NCBI GenBank assembly: GCA_051453625.1
Contig: JBOZIK010000001.1
Span: 162,854,868 to 162,918,867 of the forward strand
Direction of reading: 5' to 3'
DNA: 64,000 nucleotides
Source: Welwitschia mirabilis
Lineage: Eukaryota > Gnetophyta > Gnetopsida > Welwitschiales
Shown here piece after piece: positions 23,284-34,935 of this stretch. The number at the start of each line of letters is the position of its first letter. The stretch's first letter is position 1. The notes beneath the pieces are model-generated. The model worked only from the letters and a program-made list of their open reading frames with translations, searched no databases and was not told the origin of the DNA. A program made the translations under genes and the position numbers.

Positions 23284-24747
23284 TGTAAGCTTAAGAACCC
23301 TAGATGAGGGGGTAAATAGGTTTTTAAAAATATTCAAATAAATTTATAATATTAAATTGCTTAAAATGAAACAATAAAAACTTGTGTAAGAAAACTACAA
23401 CTATTCTAAAAACTAAAATAATAGAAAGCATAAAAATACTAATTAGAAGCACACAGTATTTATAGTGGTTCAAGAAAACACCCTACCCCACTCTTGGCAA
23501 TTAACTTTTATTCAATCCTAATTTGGATCTTAATTAGTCTCTTCCAAGTATTGTAGGTTCATCTATAACTTTTACAAATAAACTTTTTCTAAAGGATTAG
23601 TTTCAACCTTTTGAAAGAAAGCATAGTAGTAATGATGGTATGCCCAAATGCATAGGTATCACTTGATCTTTGAATCAATGAAAGTATTAAATCATTTTGC
23701 CTAAATATGATACAATGTAAAAACAAGAAGTGCTATATATCTAATATTGTATGAAAAGATACCATAGTTCTTAGTTCATCTTTGATAAAAAATGCTATAC
23801 TAAATAAATACAATAATAAATCTATAAGATTTAAAAGTTTGGTAAAAGGTGTAACAGTGTTTTAACTCTTGGATATATGTAATAGAAAACTTTTAGAGTT
23901 TTTACAAGTAACAAAATATCTTCAAATGGCCATAAAATGGTTTAAATAATGGCTATAAAATTTGTGTTTTCATCATGACCGGTCAATCCATAAAATGTCT
24001 GATTGACTCCTCCTGTGCTGTCACTTAACTTTGTCATCCTTGTGTTCTTTTTGTTTAACCCAGTTTCTTATGGCTCCATGTCTAGTTGACCCCTTAGGAT
24101 CCATTCGACCACTCATTTAGTTTCCCACATATCTATTAAGTCACCCACTTGGTCCAAATAAAATCCATCATAGTTTTTCTACTCTAGATTTGATCAACTC
24201 CTTAGGAATCTGGTTAACCTCTTGCTAATCAGCTATGAAGTATTGATGCTTAGTTCTCAGGCTTAGTTAAACCCTTAGGTGTCTGGTCGACCCTTTGACA
24301 ATTGGTTAGAACAAACTATGTTCATAGTGCTCAAGTCTGGTTGACCCCTCAGATGTCTGGTTGACCCCTTTATGATCAATTTAAAAGTACTAGTTACATA
24401 GTGTTGATATATAGTCAACCCCTCAGATGTCTAGTCAACTCATTGATGATCAGTTTAGGAGTATTAGTTCTCAGGTTCATAGGTTTGGTCAATGCTTCAA
24501 ATGTTCAATCGACTCCATTAAATTTAGTTCATTTATGAGTATTTGCTTTAGGTGCAGTTGACTCCTTAGAAGTCTGGTCGACCCCTCAATAGAATAACAA
24601 AACTTGATAGGTATTAGAATTAAGATGTGACAAACATTAATTCATCTTCTGACTTGCAAGTGATCAATATTTTCTACATAAGATACAACAAATTTTGCTA
24701 CATAGAAAACACTAGTTTAACATCAATTGGCAAATAATAATTTAACA
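23284..24747 (-). repeat. 3' LTR of the 23284-34935 copia element
   Basis: The LTR is 1464 bp. Its ends, read on the minus strand, are TGTTAAATTATTATTTGCC and ..AAGCTTACA. It contains about ten decayed copies of a GGGGTCGACCAGACnn / CTGGTCGACCCCT palindrome between 23980 and 24590. It matches the 33439-34935 LTR more closely than the other LTRs here, as expected of its partner. Confidence 0.9.
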
Positions 24748-24770
24748 ATATCCCTCTTTAACATTGATGG
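24748..24770 (-). promoter_or_regulatory. Polypurine tract next to 3' LTR
   Basis: Minus strand ATCAATGTTAAAGAGGGATA precedes the LTR start. The same word occurs at the LTR border in the related copies (44581-44602 plus; 51573-51593 minus). Confidence 0.65.
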
Positions 24771-25147
24771 TAAAAGTTTTTTTAGTTGAGGAGATTAGAT
24801 TTGGAAAAAATACCCCTTATAAAATGCCTATTAACTTTTCAAAAATATTAAACCTTTTATATCAAGTAAGACATTTTGATAAGCTCTCAAATTATGCTAA
24901 AATTTAAAGACAATTTAAAGTAAAAAAATCTATAATAGAGAATATTGTGATCATGAATTATTGAATAACCATAAGATATACCAAAAATTTTAGTTCATAT
25001 TAAAAATAAATGTGCACTAAAAAAATTAAGACACAAATTATAGAGCATAAAACAAGTGAATTTCTATTACTAAAAGATGAACATTATAATGAGAAGTACT
25101 CATCAAGAGTAGATATATATAAAAGCAACATAAAGAGATAATTAGTA

Positions 25148-25167
25148 CTCCCCATTTTGACATTGAT
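25148..25167 (-). promoter_or_regulatory. Second, upstream polypurine-tract copy
   Basis: Minus strand ATCAATGTCAAAATGGGGAG is nearly the same word as the tract at the LTR border, about 400 bases further upstream. It lies just after the stop of the extra ORF. The equivalent copies are at 44066-44086 and 52010-52030. Confidence 0.55.
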
Positions 25168-25242
25168 AACAAAGGAGGAAAAAAACAAGCATGAAAGAAA
25201 AACATAAGCATAAAAAGCAAAAGATAAGAATAAAAAGGGATC

Positions 25243-26279
25243 TAGTCAAATTCTTTTGCTTCCTCCTCCTTTGATTTTTCTTTAGAATCTTCTTATTCTT
25301 CCTCTTTCTCTTCTTTAGCTACCTTTCACAATGAGCTTTTGGCTTCCTCTAAAGTATCAGCAATCTCATATCTAGTTAGAATTAGAGATTCTTTGATGTG
25401 TCTGGTATGAAACTCAATTTGCCTCAAGCATGAAATGGTCTTTTTTGGGGAGGCTTACTTAGAGGAAAGGGATAGAGAGGACTTTTAAATTTGATAAAGA
25501 TATGCATGTGAGACAACATTGCATATCCAATGAGTGACATCAGTTAAAGGATTTCAAGCTTTATATGAAAAGTGACTAAGTAATAATGGCACATATTTGC
25601 AATCAACGCAAAGTAGGGTAAAGTCTTAGTTCTATGATACTCTAACTATGAAACTATATTCTTCAGTATAATCATAGAGGCATCAATGGAGTACCTAATT
25701 CCTATCAAGTACATCAAATAGGCCCTATAGTTAGAGGCCTTATTATGATGACCTGCCAAAGGGAAGAAATTATAGGTAAAAACTAAGTGAAGAAACCTAT
25801 ACTTTGGGGTAAGCAAAGAAGTAGAAATAGTGTACTTGCAGCTATGGAGCTCGTGACCTTTGATTTATCTTTTATGGAGTCACAAAGAGGTCAAAACTCC
25901 TCATAGTTTCCTCTTAAAAGATTAGCAATGACTATAATGAAGTTTGTAATTACTTTTATCCTCTTCCTCAAAATAAGGATTTTAAGGATTCCAATATTAA
26001 CATTGTAAGAAGCATTACTATATAACATCTTAATAAGAAAAGAATAAGAAAGATATAAAGCATAAAAAAAAAGGACAGATCTAAATCTCATATGAGTTAG
26101 ATCACATCTTTGAGCTCTCTATTTCATCAAATAGGGCTAGATATTTTTTGGAACATAAGCTTGTTCTCAAACTTCTTAGTGAACTTATTCAAATCATCTT
26201 CAAACATTTCTTGGAATAAATAAGAAGGTTTTCTACTGGCAACCTTCTTTGTCCTTTGTCTAGAGGATTCCTCAGGCAT
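25243..26279 (-). pseudogene. Extra ORF (about 345 codons) between pol and 3' LTR, env-like position
   Basis: This is the third gene of the family, at the place where Sireviruses carry their envelope-like ORF. The N-terminus (ATG at 26279) has a basic SSRQRTKK stretch. A middle region has repeated Leu/Phe-rich helices including FTYNF and YRAYLMYL. A heptad-like helix follows, then a Lys/Glu-rich acidic tail (KEEKEEE) and a stop near 25243. The 42954-44008 and 52091-53125 ORFs match it over their whole length. The middle resembles, from memory, the Pfam putative plant transposon protein domain (PF20167). No signal peptide is evident. Several frameshifts and stops are present. The function is unknown, and the env label rests on position only. 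Confidence 0.6.
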
Positions 26280-26612
26280 TGCAACCACTTGTTAGGAGCT
26301 TGAAGATAATAAAAATCAAAGAAAAATACTAGATCTAAAGGAGACAGGTGGCTAGAAAATAATGAAAAGGTTTGGGCTCCACTTGATTTTAAAAATAAGG
26401 TTAATTAGGTTTATTTTAATAAAGAAATTAGGTCCACCAATGAATCTTCCATGCGATAATCCTTTAGGTCCAATTGACTAGTTTGAGTTTTAGTCGACTT
26501 GTTGAGACATGGATCTTTAGTATTATTAGGATTTAGGTGACTAGGCTTTCAAGCCAATCAATTAATCATCTTCTATCAACTGAATCATCGATCTGATTGA
26601 CTATCATGTAAT

Positions 26613-29600
26613 CAGCTAAAGAACAATGAGATAATCTCTAGTTCATTTCTAAGACAAATAAAATTATCAAAATTTAGTGGTTTGATAAAAATAGTTACAA
26701 GTTTACAATATATACTAACAAAATTCATAGTAATGTTTCCTTTTTTAACTTGATCTTTTAAAAAATAATGTTTTAATTGAATGTTTTTAGTTCTTAAGTG
26801 CTGAATAAGATTTTTAGAAATATTTGTTACACTAGTATTATCATAAAAAAAAGGAACCTATTCAAAACTTATACCAAAGTCTTTTAGCATTTCCTCCATT
26901 CAAAGAAGATGAATACAACAACTCCCCACTGCAATATACTTGGCTTTCACTGTTGAAAGGGAAATTGAATTTTACTTTTTACTTACCCATCCCACTAAGT
27001 ACAATCATAATAGAAAAAAAATACCACTTGTGTTATTTTTATAATCCTTAAATCTAGCTCCATTTGCATCATTGGATCATGTAAGATCAAAAGATATCTT
27101 AGTTGGATATCATAAAAGATAATTACATGTGTCTTTTACATATCTGATTATTCTTTTTACTGCTTGCAAGTGTGATTCTTTTAGTTGGGTTTGGTACCTT
27201 GCATACATACTAATAATAAACATGATGTTATATCTACTCATAGTCAAATATAACAAACTTCTAATCATACTTCTACAGAGTCTCTAATCTACTAGTTTTC
27301 TATTCTCATTAGAGTATCAGATGTTTTAGCATTCTTCAATTCAAAATGTTTGATTACATCTCTTACATATTTAGATTGAGAGATAAAAATTACATTCGTT
27401 GTTTGCTTAATATGTAATCTAAGAAATATTTTTACTTCACTAAGCATGCTCATTTCAAAATGTGTTATCATAATATTTGTAAAATGTTTAGATAAACCTT
27501 TATTAGAAGCACAAATATTATATCATCCACATAAATTTGTATAATGATAAAATCATTTTTCAAGTTCTTAATAAATAAAGTCTTATCTACTGTTCCACAA
27601 ATATAATCATTATCATTTAAGAATGTTTCTAATGTTTCATACCAAACTCTTGGAGCTTATTTTAACTCATATAAACCTTTCTTAATGATCAAATTTATGA
27701 GGATCAATAAAACCTTGTAGTTTTCTACATACACTTCTTCATTTAGAGTTCCATTTAAAATGGCACTCTTCACATCTATTTGATACACTTTGATGTTCTT
27801 AAAGGCTATGAATGATAAAAACATGCTAATGCTATTAAGCCTTACTACTAGAGAAAATGTGTCACATACATCAATGCCTTTAATTTGGTTGGAGCCTTGT
27901 GCTACTAATCTTGCTTTTTTTTTGATGATATTGTTTTCTTCATCACATTTATTCTTAAAGATCCACTTTATTCCAATGACATTTTTGTTTTTTGACCTTT
28001 CTACAAGCTTCCAAACATATTTCTTTTAAATTATTATAATTCATCTTGCATTGCCATTATTCATTCTTCATGGGATTTATCTTCTTTAAATTTCTTAGGT
28101 TTTATTTGTGAAACATAATAAATGTGGGCATAAAAATTCTTAATAGAACTTATTTTCTTTACCTTTAAGCTAAATTCTCCAATAATAGACTCTAAATGAT
28201 GATCTTTTAGCTCTTTAAACTTTTTAATTATGACTTCTTTTATAGGAACTTCTTCTCTTTTAGTAGACACTACATTAGTTATGGGGGTGCTAGGAGATAT
28301 GTCTTTCTCATAATTTAAACATATATGACTTGTGCTAATATCATCAAGTTATATGTTTATTGACTATTTTATAGTTAAATTTTTTTTGTTGAAAATGCAA
28401 TAAGCTCTACTTCTAGTTGAATATCCCAAAAATGTAGTTTTATTAGCTTTAGGCTCAAATTTGTTTAAATGTTCTCTATCTTTTAGCACATAACATTTAG
28501 TTCCGAATACTTTAAAATAAGAAACATTTAGTTGTCTTCCTTTCCACAACTCATAAGGGGTTTTATCCATACTAGGTCTAAGATAAATTCTATCTATAGA
28601 TAACATGCATTACTAACATCTTTAGACCAAAAAGACTTTAGAACTTACTTGTTATTAAACATTGTTATTACCAATTCTTAAAGTACTTTATTATTTCATT
28701 TAGCAATACCATATTGTTATGGTGTTTTAGGGGCTGAAAATTGATGATAAATACCATTGTCAATGTAATACTTTTCAAATAAATGATTTTTGAATTCACC
28801 ACCATGATCAATTCTTATTTTCTTTATGGTATACCCTTTATCATTTTGAATTTTGTTACATATCTCAATCCAATATTTGTAAGTTTCAAATTTGTTTAAA
28901 AGAAATGTAATCCATGTATATCTAGATAAATAATTAACTATAGAAAGAAATTAGTGTTTACCACCTAGACTTTAAGTTTAAGTGGAACCTACCAAGTCCA
29001 TATGAATGAGTTCTAAAGGAATAATTATGGAAACTTGGTTTTTACTCTTGTGTGATGTTGTTATTTATTTTTCCTTTGGGCATGCATCATGATGACCTTA
29101 TTTTTTAACATTCATTTTTAAAATACCTTTAATGATTTCTTTTCTAATAATAGTTTTCAAATGATCATAATTAACATGACCTAATCGTTTATGCCAAAGC
29201 TCCTTTTGATTAACATTAGAAAAATAACAAGCAGAAAATGATTGATCTATGCTATAAAAATTATCTATTCTATTTGCCTTAAGAACAACATTATTTGTTT
29301 GGCCATTTCTAACTTCATATTTAGACCTATCAAAAATGACCTTATGACCTTTATCATAAATTTGGCTAATACTGAGTAAATTATGCTTTAAATCATTAAC
29401 ATATAAAAATTTATTTATTCTAAATAAGTTACCTCCTCTGATGTTTTCAATACCTTCAATTTTTACTCTTTTATTATTGTCAAAATTAACCTCTCCTCCA
29501 AAGTCATTTAACTATTTGAATCTAGATTAGTCCTTCATCATATGTTGTAAGCACTCATTGTACAAATACCAGCTACTACCATTTGAAACTTTGAAAGCTA

Positions 29601-29650
29601 TTTAAATTAAAAGATGTTTTAAATCATTAGCTTTTACCCACTTAGTCCTT
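26613..29650 (-). pseudogene. pol: Copia pol: protease, integrase, RT, RNase H
   Basis: Order on the minus strand: protease, with the DSG triad replaced by YNE (WYLYNECLQHM, about 29575); GAG-pre-integrase ELWHKRLGHVNYDHLK (about 29200); integrase with HMDLVGS and RIDHGGEF but the catalytic Glu turned to Lys followed by a stop (GIAK*, about 28705); RT with intact motif A QIDVKSAILNG (about 27755) and intact YVDD (about 27520); RNase H ending VKKGNITMNF..FIKPLNFD (26770-26613). It is full length for Ty1/copia but crossed by stops and frameshifts, so not active. It shows what the deleted copies at 38662 and 50290 have lost. Confidence 0.85.
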
Positions 29651-29659
29651 TTAGACTAA

Positions 29660-31239
29660 TGTAGTATACCTCCTTCTGAAATAAATTTAAATGGAAAGGA
29701 ACTAATTAAATTTAAAAATAACATTAATTTTCTATTATTTTAGAATAGCTTCAAATGATCTAACATATCATAGCAATGATAAGTAACTTTAGAAATAAAC
29801 TTATTTTATCAAGTTACTTGATTTTGCTGACTTTATGGACTTTGAGAAACGAAACCAATACCTGACTTATCATGAGTTGATTTCCAAATTTTAGGAAACT
29901 ATTCTAATTTAATTAAACCATTAGAGAATTTATTTATAAAATGAGATAAATCTTTTACTTGTAGCATAAGATTGACATTTTTTGATTTTATCATTTTGTA
30001 CTTTGATTCCATTTCATTCTTTTATTTGGTAAGAAATTTTACAATTTTATTTAAATCATTTATGTGCTTTGCTAACTTTTCACATTTTAAGTATAATTTA
30101 TAATAGTGTATTTGAGCTTATTCTACTATTTTACAATGATATTTAAATCATCAATTTTATATGTGCTAGGTAAGTTCTGTAATGAAGGCACAATTTCCAT
30201 AAAAGAGAGTCTTCTATCACCATCTAAAGTTTGCCATGAACTACTATGATTATCCTCATCCACCTTATTTCATCTTGCAACAAATGAAGATGTTTTCAAT
30301 TTTCTTTATTCTCTCTTGTTGTTTGGGCACTTATTTGTCATGTGTCCAAAGCCTTTAGAAGCATAGCATTAGATCTATTTTTCTTTATCTTGATCCTTTT
30401 TAAACTTTTAGTGTTTTCTTCTTGTTCCTCTACTTGGCTTACCTTACTTCTTTCTTTTGTGAAAAAATTTCTTGAATCTTCTTACTAGGAGAGCAACTTC
30501 ATTATCATCTATATCTTCATCTGATTTCTCTGACTTGTACTCTTCCTACACACAATTTAAGGAAATACCTTTCTTCTTATCTTTATATAATTTTAATTCA
30601 TATGTTTGCAAAATTACCTTGCAATTCTTCTAAATCCATCATGTTGATATTTTTACTTTCTTTGACTACTATAACTTTTAGTTTTAATATTTTTGAAAGG
30701 GATCTCAACACTTTTTGGATCACTTTTCCCTCATCCAATCTTTTACCTAGACTTGCCATAGAATTTATGATATCGGTAAGCCTAATAAAGACTTTTCATA
30801 AAGTTTCCTCCTCATCCATATTAATGTCTTTAAATTATGAGATAAGCATTTGGAGCTTGGCCTATTTGATGATAGATGTCCCTTTATATGTAACCTCAAG
30901 AATATCCCATGCCTCCTTTGCATGTTCAAATTTTACAATCCATTTGAATTCATCTACATAAAGTAAACAAAATATAACATCAAGAGAATGGGCTTCTATG
31001 GTAGCTTTGTATCTATCAGTGGCAGTCTATTGGTCTTTGGTTTTTAAAACTAAAATGGTCTTACCATTAACATCATTTTTCATTAGTATAGATAAAGTAT
31101 TTCCATCATATATAACCTTTTCAATGTCTACATCTAGGGATTTAAGGAAGATTCTCATTTAGACTTTTTAATAAGCATAGTTTAACCAATTAAACATAGG
31201 AGAATGACTAGTGGAAGAACTATTAGACAAGTTATTCAT
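29660..31239 (-). pseudogene. gag: Copia gag (inner copy)
   Basis: This gag starts at ATG 31239 (MSN..) right after the PBS of the inner LTR. It carries the UBN2-type capsid segment on the minus strand of 30960-30600 and a zinc knuckle near 30360-30320 that reads CYASKGFGHMTNKC, with the second Cys changed to Ser. The C-terminal part (about 30150-29900) is Lys/Glu-rich and coiled-coil-like, as in Sirevirus gag. It contains stops. It duplicates the gag at 33372-31890 but is clearly divergent from it. Confidence 0.8.
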
Positions 31240-31290
31240 TTTTAGGTTTTAGAGTTTAGATTTATTAGGATCTTAATACATACTCAATAA

Positions 31291-31302
31291 TACTCTAATA
31301 CC
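31291..31302 (-). promoter_or_regulatory. Primer binding site (initiator tRNA-Met) of inner LTR
   Basis: Minus strand GGTATTAGAGTA, within TTTGGTATTAGAG, lies between the inner LTR end (31306) and the inner gag ATG. Confidence 0.7.
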
Positions 31303-31305
31303 AAA

Positions 31306-31789
31306 TGTTTAATAAAGAATCCTAGAGGTGGGAGTGAATAGGTTTCTAAAAAAATTATTCAAATAACTTCATAATATTAATTTTTATTGAAATGAATCAC
31401 TAAAAAACTCATGTGAAAAAAGTAAAGATATTCTAAAAATTGAAATAATAAAAAGCATAGAAATATTAATTAGAATCCTACAATATTTATAGTGATTTAA
31501 GAAAACCCCCTACTCCACTATCAATGATCAAATTATATCCAAGATTAATTTAGATCTCCATGAATATCTTCCAGGTATTATATATTTACTTGTAACCTTT
31601 ATAAGTAGACTTTTTTTAAGGGCTTAGTCTCAACCTTTTGCAAGAAAGTATAATTGTGATGATGGTACTCCCAAGTGCATAGGTATCACTTGATCATTGA
31701 ATCAATGGTAGTATTGAATCACTTCTTCAAAAGATGGTACAATCTAAAAATAAAGAGTGCTATACATCTGATCTGGTATGCAAAGCTAC
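31306..31789 (-). repeat. Partial inner LTR, cut by the 100-N gap
   Basis: 484 bases match the inner (U5/R) ends of the LTRs at 23284 and 33439 (GAATAGGTTTCTAAAAA, TTCATAATATTAA, TATTTATAGTG). The rest is missing in the gap. Because it lies inside the AAAGA-bracketed insertion, it is a third LTR of that locus. Confidence 0.85.
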
Positions 31790-31889
31790 NNNNNNNNNNN
31801 NNNNNNNNNNNNNNNNNNNNNNNNNNNNNNNNNNNNNNNNNNNNNNNNNNNNNNNNNNNNNNNNNNNNNNNNNNNNNNNNNNNNNNNNN
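31790..31889. other. Assembly gap (100 N)
   Basis: This is a standard-size gap of unknown true length. On its right is gag sequence of the outer copy and on its left is LTR sequence of the inner copy, so the join is between non-adjacent parts of the element structure. Confidence 0.95.
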
Positions 31890-33372
31890 ATTAACTAATT
31901 AAATTTAAAAATAACATTAATTTTCTAGCATTGTATATTATCTTTGAATGATCTTACTTATCATAAAAATGATAAGTAACTTTAAAAATAAACTTATTTT
32001 GCCAAGTTACCTGATTTTGCTAACTTTGTGGTTCTTGGGGATGAAGCCAATACCTAACTTATCATAAGCCTGTTTCTAAATTTCAAGCATCTATTTTAAT
32101 TTAAATGAACCAATAGAAAATTTATTCACAAAATGAAATAAATTTTTTACCTATAAAATGAATTAAAATTTTCAGATTTGATCTTTTTGTACTTTGATTC
32201 CATTTCCTCTTTTTCTTTGGTAAGAGATTTTACAATCTTATTCAAATAATTTATACATTTTATTAACTTTTCACATTTTAAGTATAGTTTCTGGCAAGTA
32301 TTTTTGATCTCATCCTATTCTTCTTCAATCACATTTAAATCATCATGTTCTAATGTGCTAGGTAAGTTCTAAAATAGAGGTATAATTGCCATGAAAAAGA
32401 GTCTTCTATCTCCATTTGAATCTTGACCTGAACTACTGTCATCATCCTCATCCACATTATCCCATGTTATAATGAATAAAGATGTTTTTAATTTTTTAAT
32501 TCTTTTTTATTAGTTGGACACTCATTTGCCATGTGTCCAAAGCCTTTGCATGCATAACATTGGATAAATTTTTCTTTATCTTGATTCTTTCTGTACTTTG
32601 AGTGTCCTCTTTTTATCCCTCTACTTGGCAACTTCATCATCATCTAGATCTCATCGGATTTCTTTCATCTATACTCTTCCTATACATACTTTAAAACAAT
32701 ACATTTCTTCTTATCTTTAGATAATATTAATTCATATATTTACAAATTACATTAAAGTTCTTCTTAAGTCATCTTGTTGATATCCTTGCTTTTTTTGATT
32801 GTTATGACTTTTAGTTTAAATCTTTTTGAAAGAGACCTTAATACTTTTTAGACCACTTTTACCTCATCCAATGTTTCATCTAGACTTACCATGGAGTTCA
32901 TAATATCGGTAAGGCTGACAAAGAATTTTTATAAAGTTCCTCCTTGTTTATATGAATGTCTTCAAATCTGGAGATAAGAATTTGGAGTTTGACTTATCTG
33001 ATGATGGATGTTCCTTCATATGCAACTTTAAGAATATCCCATGCCTTCTTTACATGTTTATACTTTACAATCCACTTAAATGCATTTGCATAAACTATAC
33101 AAAATATAGCATTAAAAGCATGGGCATTTATGCTAGCTTTGGATCTATCGGTGGGAGTCCATTGTTCTTGGGTTTTTAGAACTAAAATGGTATTACTATT
33201 GGCATTGGTTTTTGATAAAGTAGGAATAGAATATCTATTGTAAATAACCTTTTTAATTTTAGCATCTAAGGATTTAAGAAAGATTCTCATTCAGAATTTT
33301 TTAATAAGCATAGTTTAATCCATCAAACATAAGTGGACAACCAATTAAAAAAACATCAAATGGGTTACTCAT
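31890..33372 (-). pseudogene. gag: Copia gag (outer copy), intact zinc knuckle
   Basis: ATG at 33372 (MSN..). The capsid region (33290-32994) reads QEQWTPTDRSKASINAHAF, then KHVKKAWDILKVAYEGT, which is the gag-polypeptide signature of copia elements (UBN2/PF14223 type). The zinc knuckle at about 32565-32523 is the only fully intact one of the family in this window: CYACKGFGHMANEC, all four ligands in CX2CX4HX4C. A coiled-coil C-terminus follows. Frameshifts are present. The gap truncates the gene at 31890, where homology to 29698 of the inner gag shows how far it extends. Confidence 0.85.
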
Positions 33373-33424
33373 TTTTGGGTTCTAGAGTCTAGATCTGTTA
33401 GGATCTTAACATAGACTTAACTTA

Positions 33425-33436
33425 GCTCTGATACTA
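33425..33436 (-). promoter_or_regulatory. Primer binding site of outer LTR
   Basis: Minus strand TAGTATCAGAGC matches TGGTATCAGAGC at 11 of 12 positions, directly after the LTR. Confidence 0.8.
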
Positions 33437-33438
33437 AT

Positions 33439-34935
33439 TTTAGAACGGATAACCCTAAAGGGGAGAATGAATAGGTTTCTAAAAATATTAAAATAACTTC
33501 ATAATGTTAACTTACTTGAAATGAAACACCAAAAACTTATACAAGAAAATTAAAACTATTCTAAAAAATGAAATAAAAAAAAGCACAAAAATACTGATCA
33601 AAAGAACACAAGATTTATAGTAATTTGGGAAAACTCCCTACTCCAATGTCAATAATTAGCTTCTATTTCAGCCTACTTAGTATCTTAGTTAATCTCTTCC
33701 AAGTATTTCAGATTCACCTATAACCTTTAAAAATGGACTTTTTTTAAAAGCTTAGTTTCAATCTTTTATAAGAAAGCGTAGTAGTAATGATAATATGCCC
33801 AAATGAATAGGTATCACTTGATCTTTGACTCAATGATAGTATTGAAGCAATTATCCTAAAGATGATACAAATTATAAATAAGGAGTACTATAGATATAGT
33901 CTCATATGCAAAGATACCATAGTTCTTGGTTCATCTTTAGTCAAGAGTGCAATGCAAAATGAGTACAATGATAAGTCCACAAGATTCAAAAGTTTGATAA
34001 AAGGTGTAATAGTGATTTAACTCTTGGATATATATATATATATATATAGTAAAATACATTTAGGTTTTTTACAATTGAAAAAGCTCTTTCAATGGCCATA
34101 AAATAAATACATAATGGCTATAAAATTTATGTTTTCATTATGATTGGTCAATCTCTCAAATGTTTGGTTGACCCCTCTTGGTATTATTACTTACCCCTCC
34201 TGGTGTCGTTACTTAAATAGGTCGTCCTTGTGTTCTTTTTGATCAACCTAGTTTATTATGGTTCCATGTCTAGTTGACTCCTCAGGATCTAGTCCACCTC
34301 TCATTTGATCTCCCACATATCTATCTAGTTGCCCGCTTGGTCCAAATAAAATCCATCATAGTTTCTCTGCTTTAGGTTTGGTAAACTCCTTAATAATCTG
34401 GTTGACCTCTTACTGATTGGCTATGACATATTGATGCTTAGTTCTTAGGTTTAGTTAATTCCTTAGGTGTCTAGTTGGCCCCTTGATGATTAACTAAGAC
34501 ATATTGGGTGCATACTGCTATGGTTCAGTCAACTTCTTAGATGTTTGATTGACTCTTTGATGATTGGTTTAGAAGTACTAAATGCACAGTGCTCATGTCC
34601 AGTTAACTCCTCAGATGTCTAGTCAATCCATTGACAATTGGTTTAGGAGTATTAGTGCTCAGGTTTACTACTCTAGTCAACTTCTCAAATGTTTAATTAA
34701 TCCCTCTAAATTTATTTCATTTTTAAGTATTCACTTTAGGTGCATTCGACCCCTTAGAAATTTGATCTACCCCTCAAGAGGGAAATGAAACTTAATAGGT
34801 TTTAAGATAAAAATGTGATAAACATTGCTTTAGCTTATAACGTGTAAGGGATAAACATTTTTTACACAAGATACAACATATTTCATTACACAAAAAACAT
34901 TAGTTTAATATCAATTAGCAAATAATAATTCAACA
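33439..34935 (-). repeat. 5' LTR of the 23284-34935 copia element
   Basis: The LTR is about 1.5 kb and begins, on the minus strand, TGTTGAATTATTATTTGCT at 34935. It pairs with 23284-24747. It carries the same decayed GGTCGACC-type palindrome series (34140-34790) and an expanded (TA)n microsatellite at about 34026-34048 that the partner LTR lacks. AAAGA follows at 34936. Confidence 0.9.

Larger units (their letters stand above)
23284..34935 (-). mobile_element. Sirevirus-like copia element with an internal extra LTR and gag
   Basis: On the minus strand the order is LTR (34935-33439), PBS, gag (33372-31890), 100-N gap, partial LTR (31789-31306), PBS, second gag (31239-29660), pol (29650-26613), extra ORF (26279-25243), and 3' LTR (24747-23284). 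The outer ends are bracketed by a perfect AAAGA duplication and by the two halves of the gypsy gag, so it was inserted as a unit or modified afterwards. This is the only complete pol of the family in the window. All genes are broken. Confidence 0.85.

Noticed and set aside
27790-28029. 79-codon plus-strand open frame
   Set aside because: It is the antisense shadow of the RT region between the start of RT and motif A of the minus-strand copia pol.
30602-30961. 119-codon plus-strand open frame
   Set aside because: It is the antisense shadow of the minus-strand copia gag capsid region. The sense strand gives the recognisable gag motifs.
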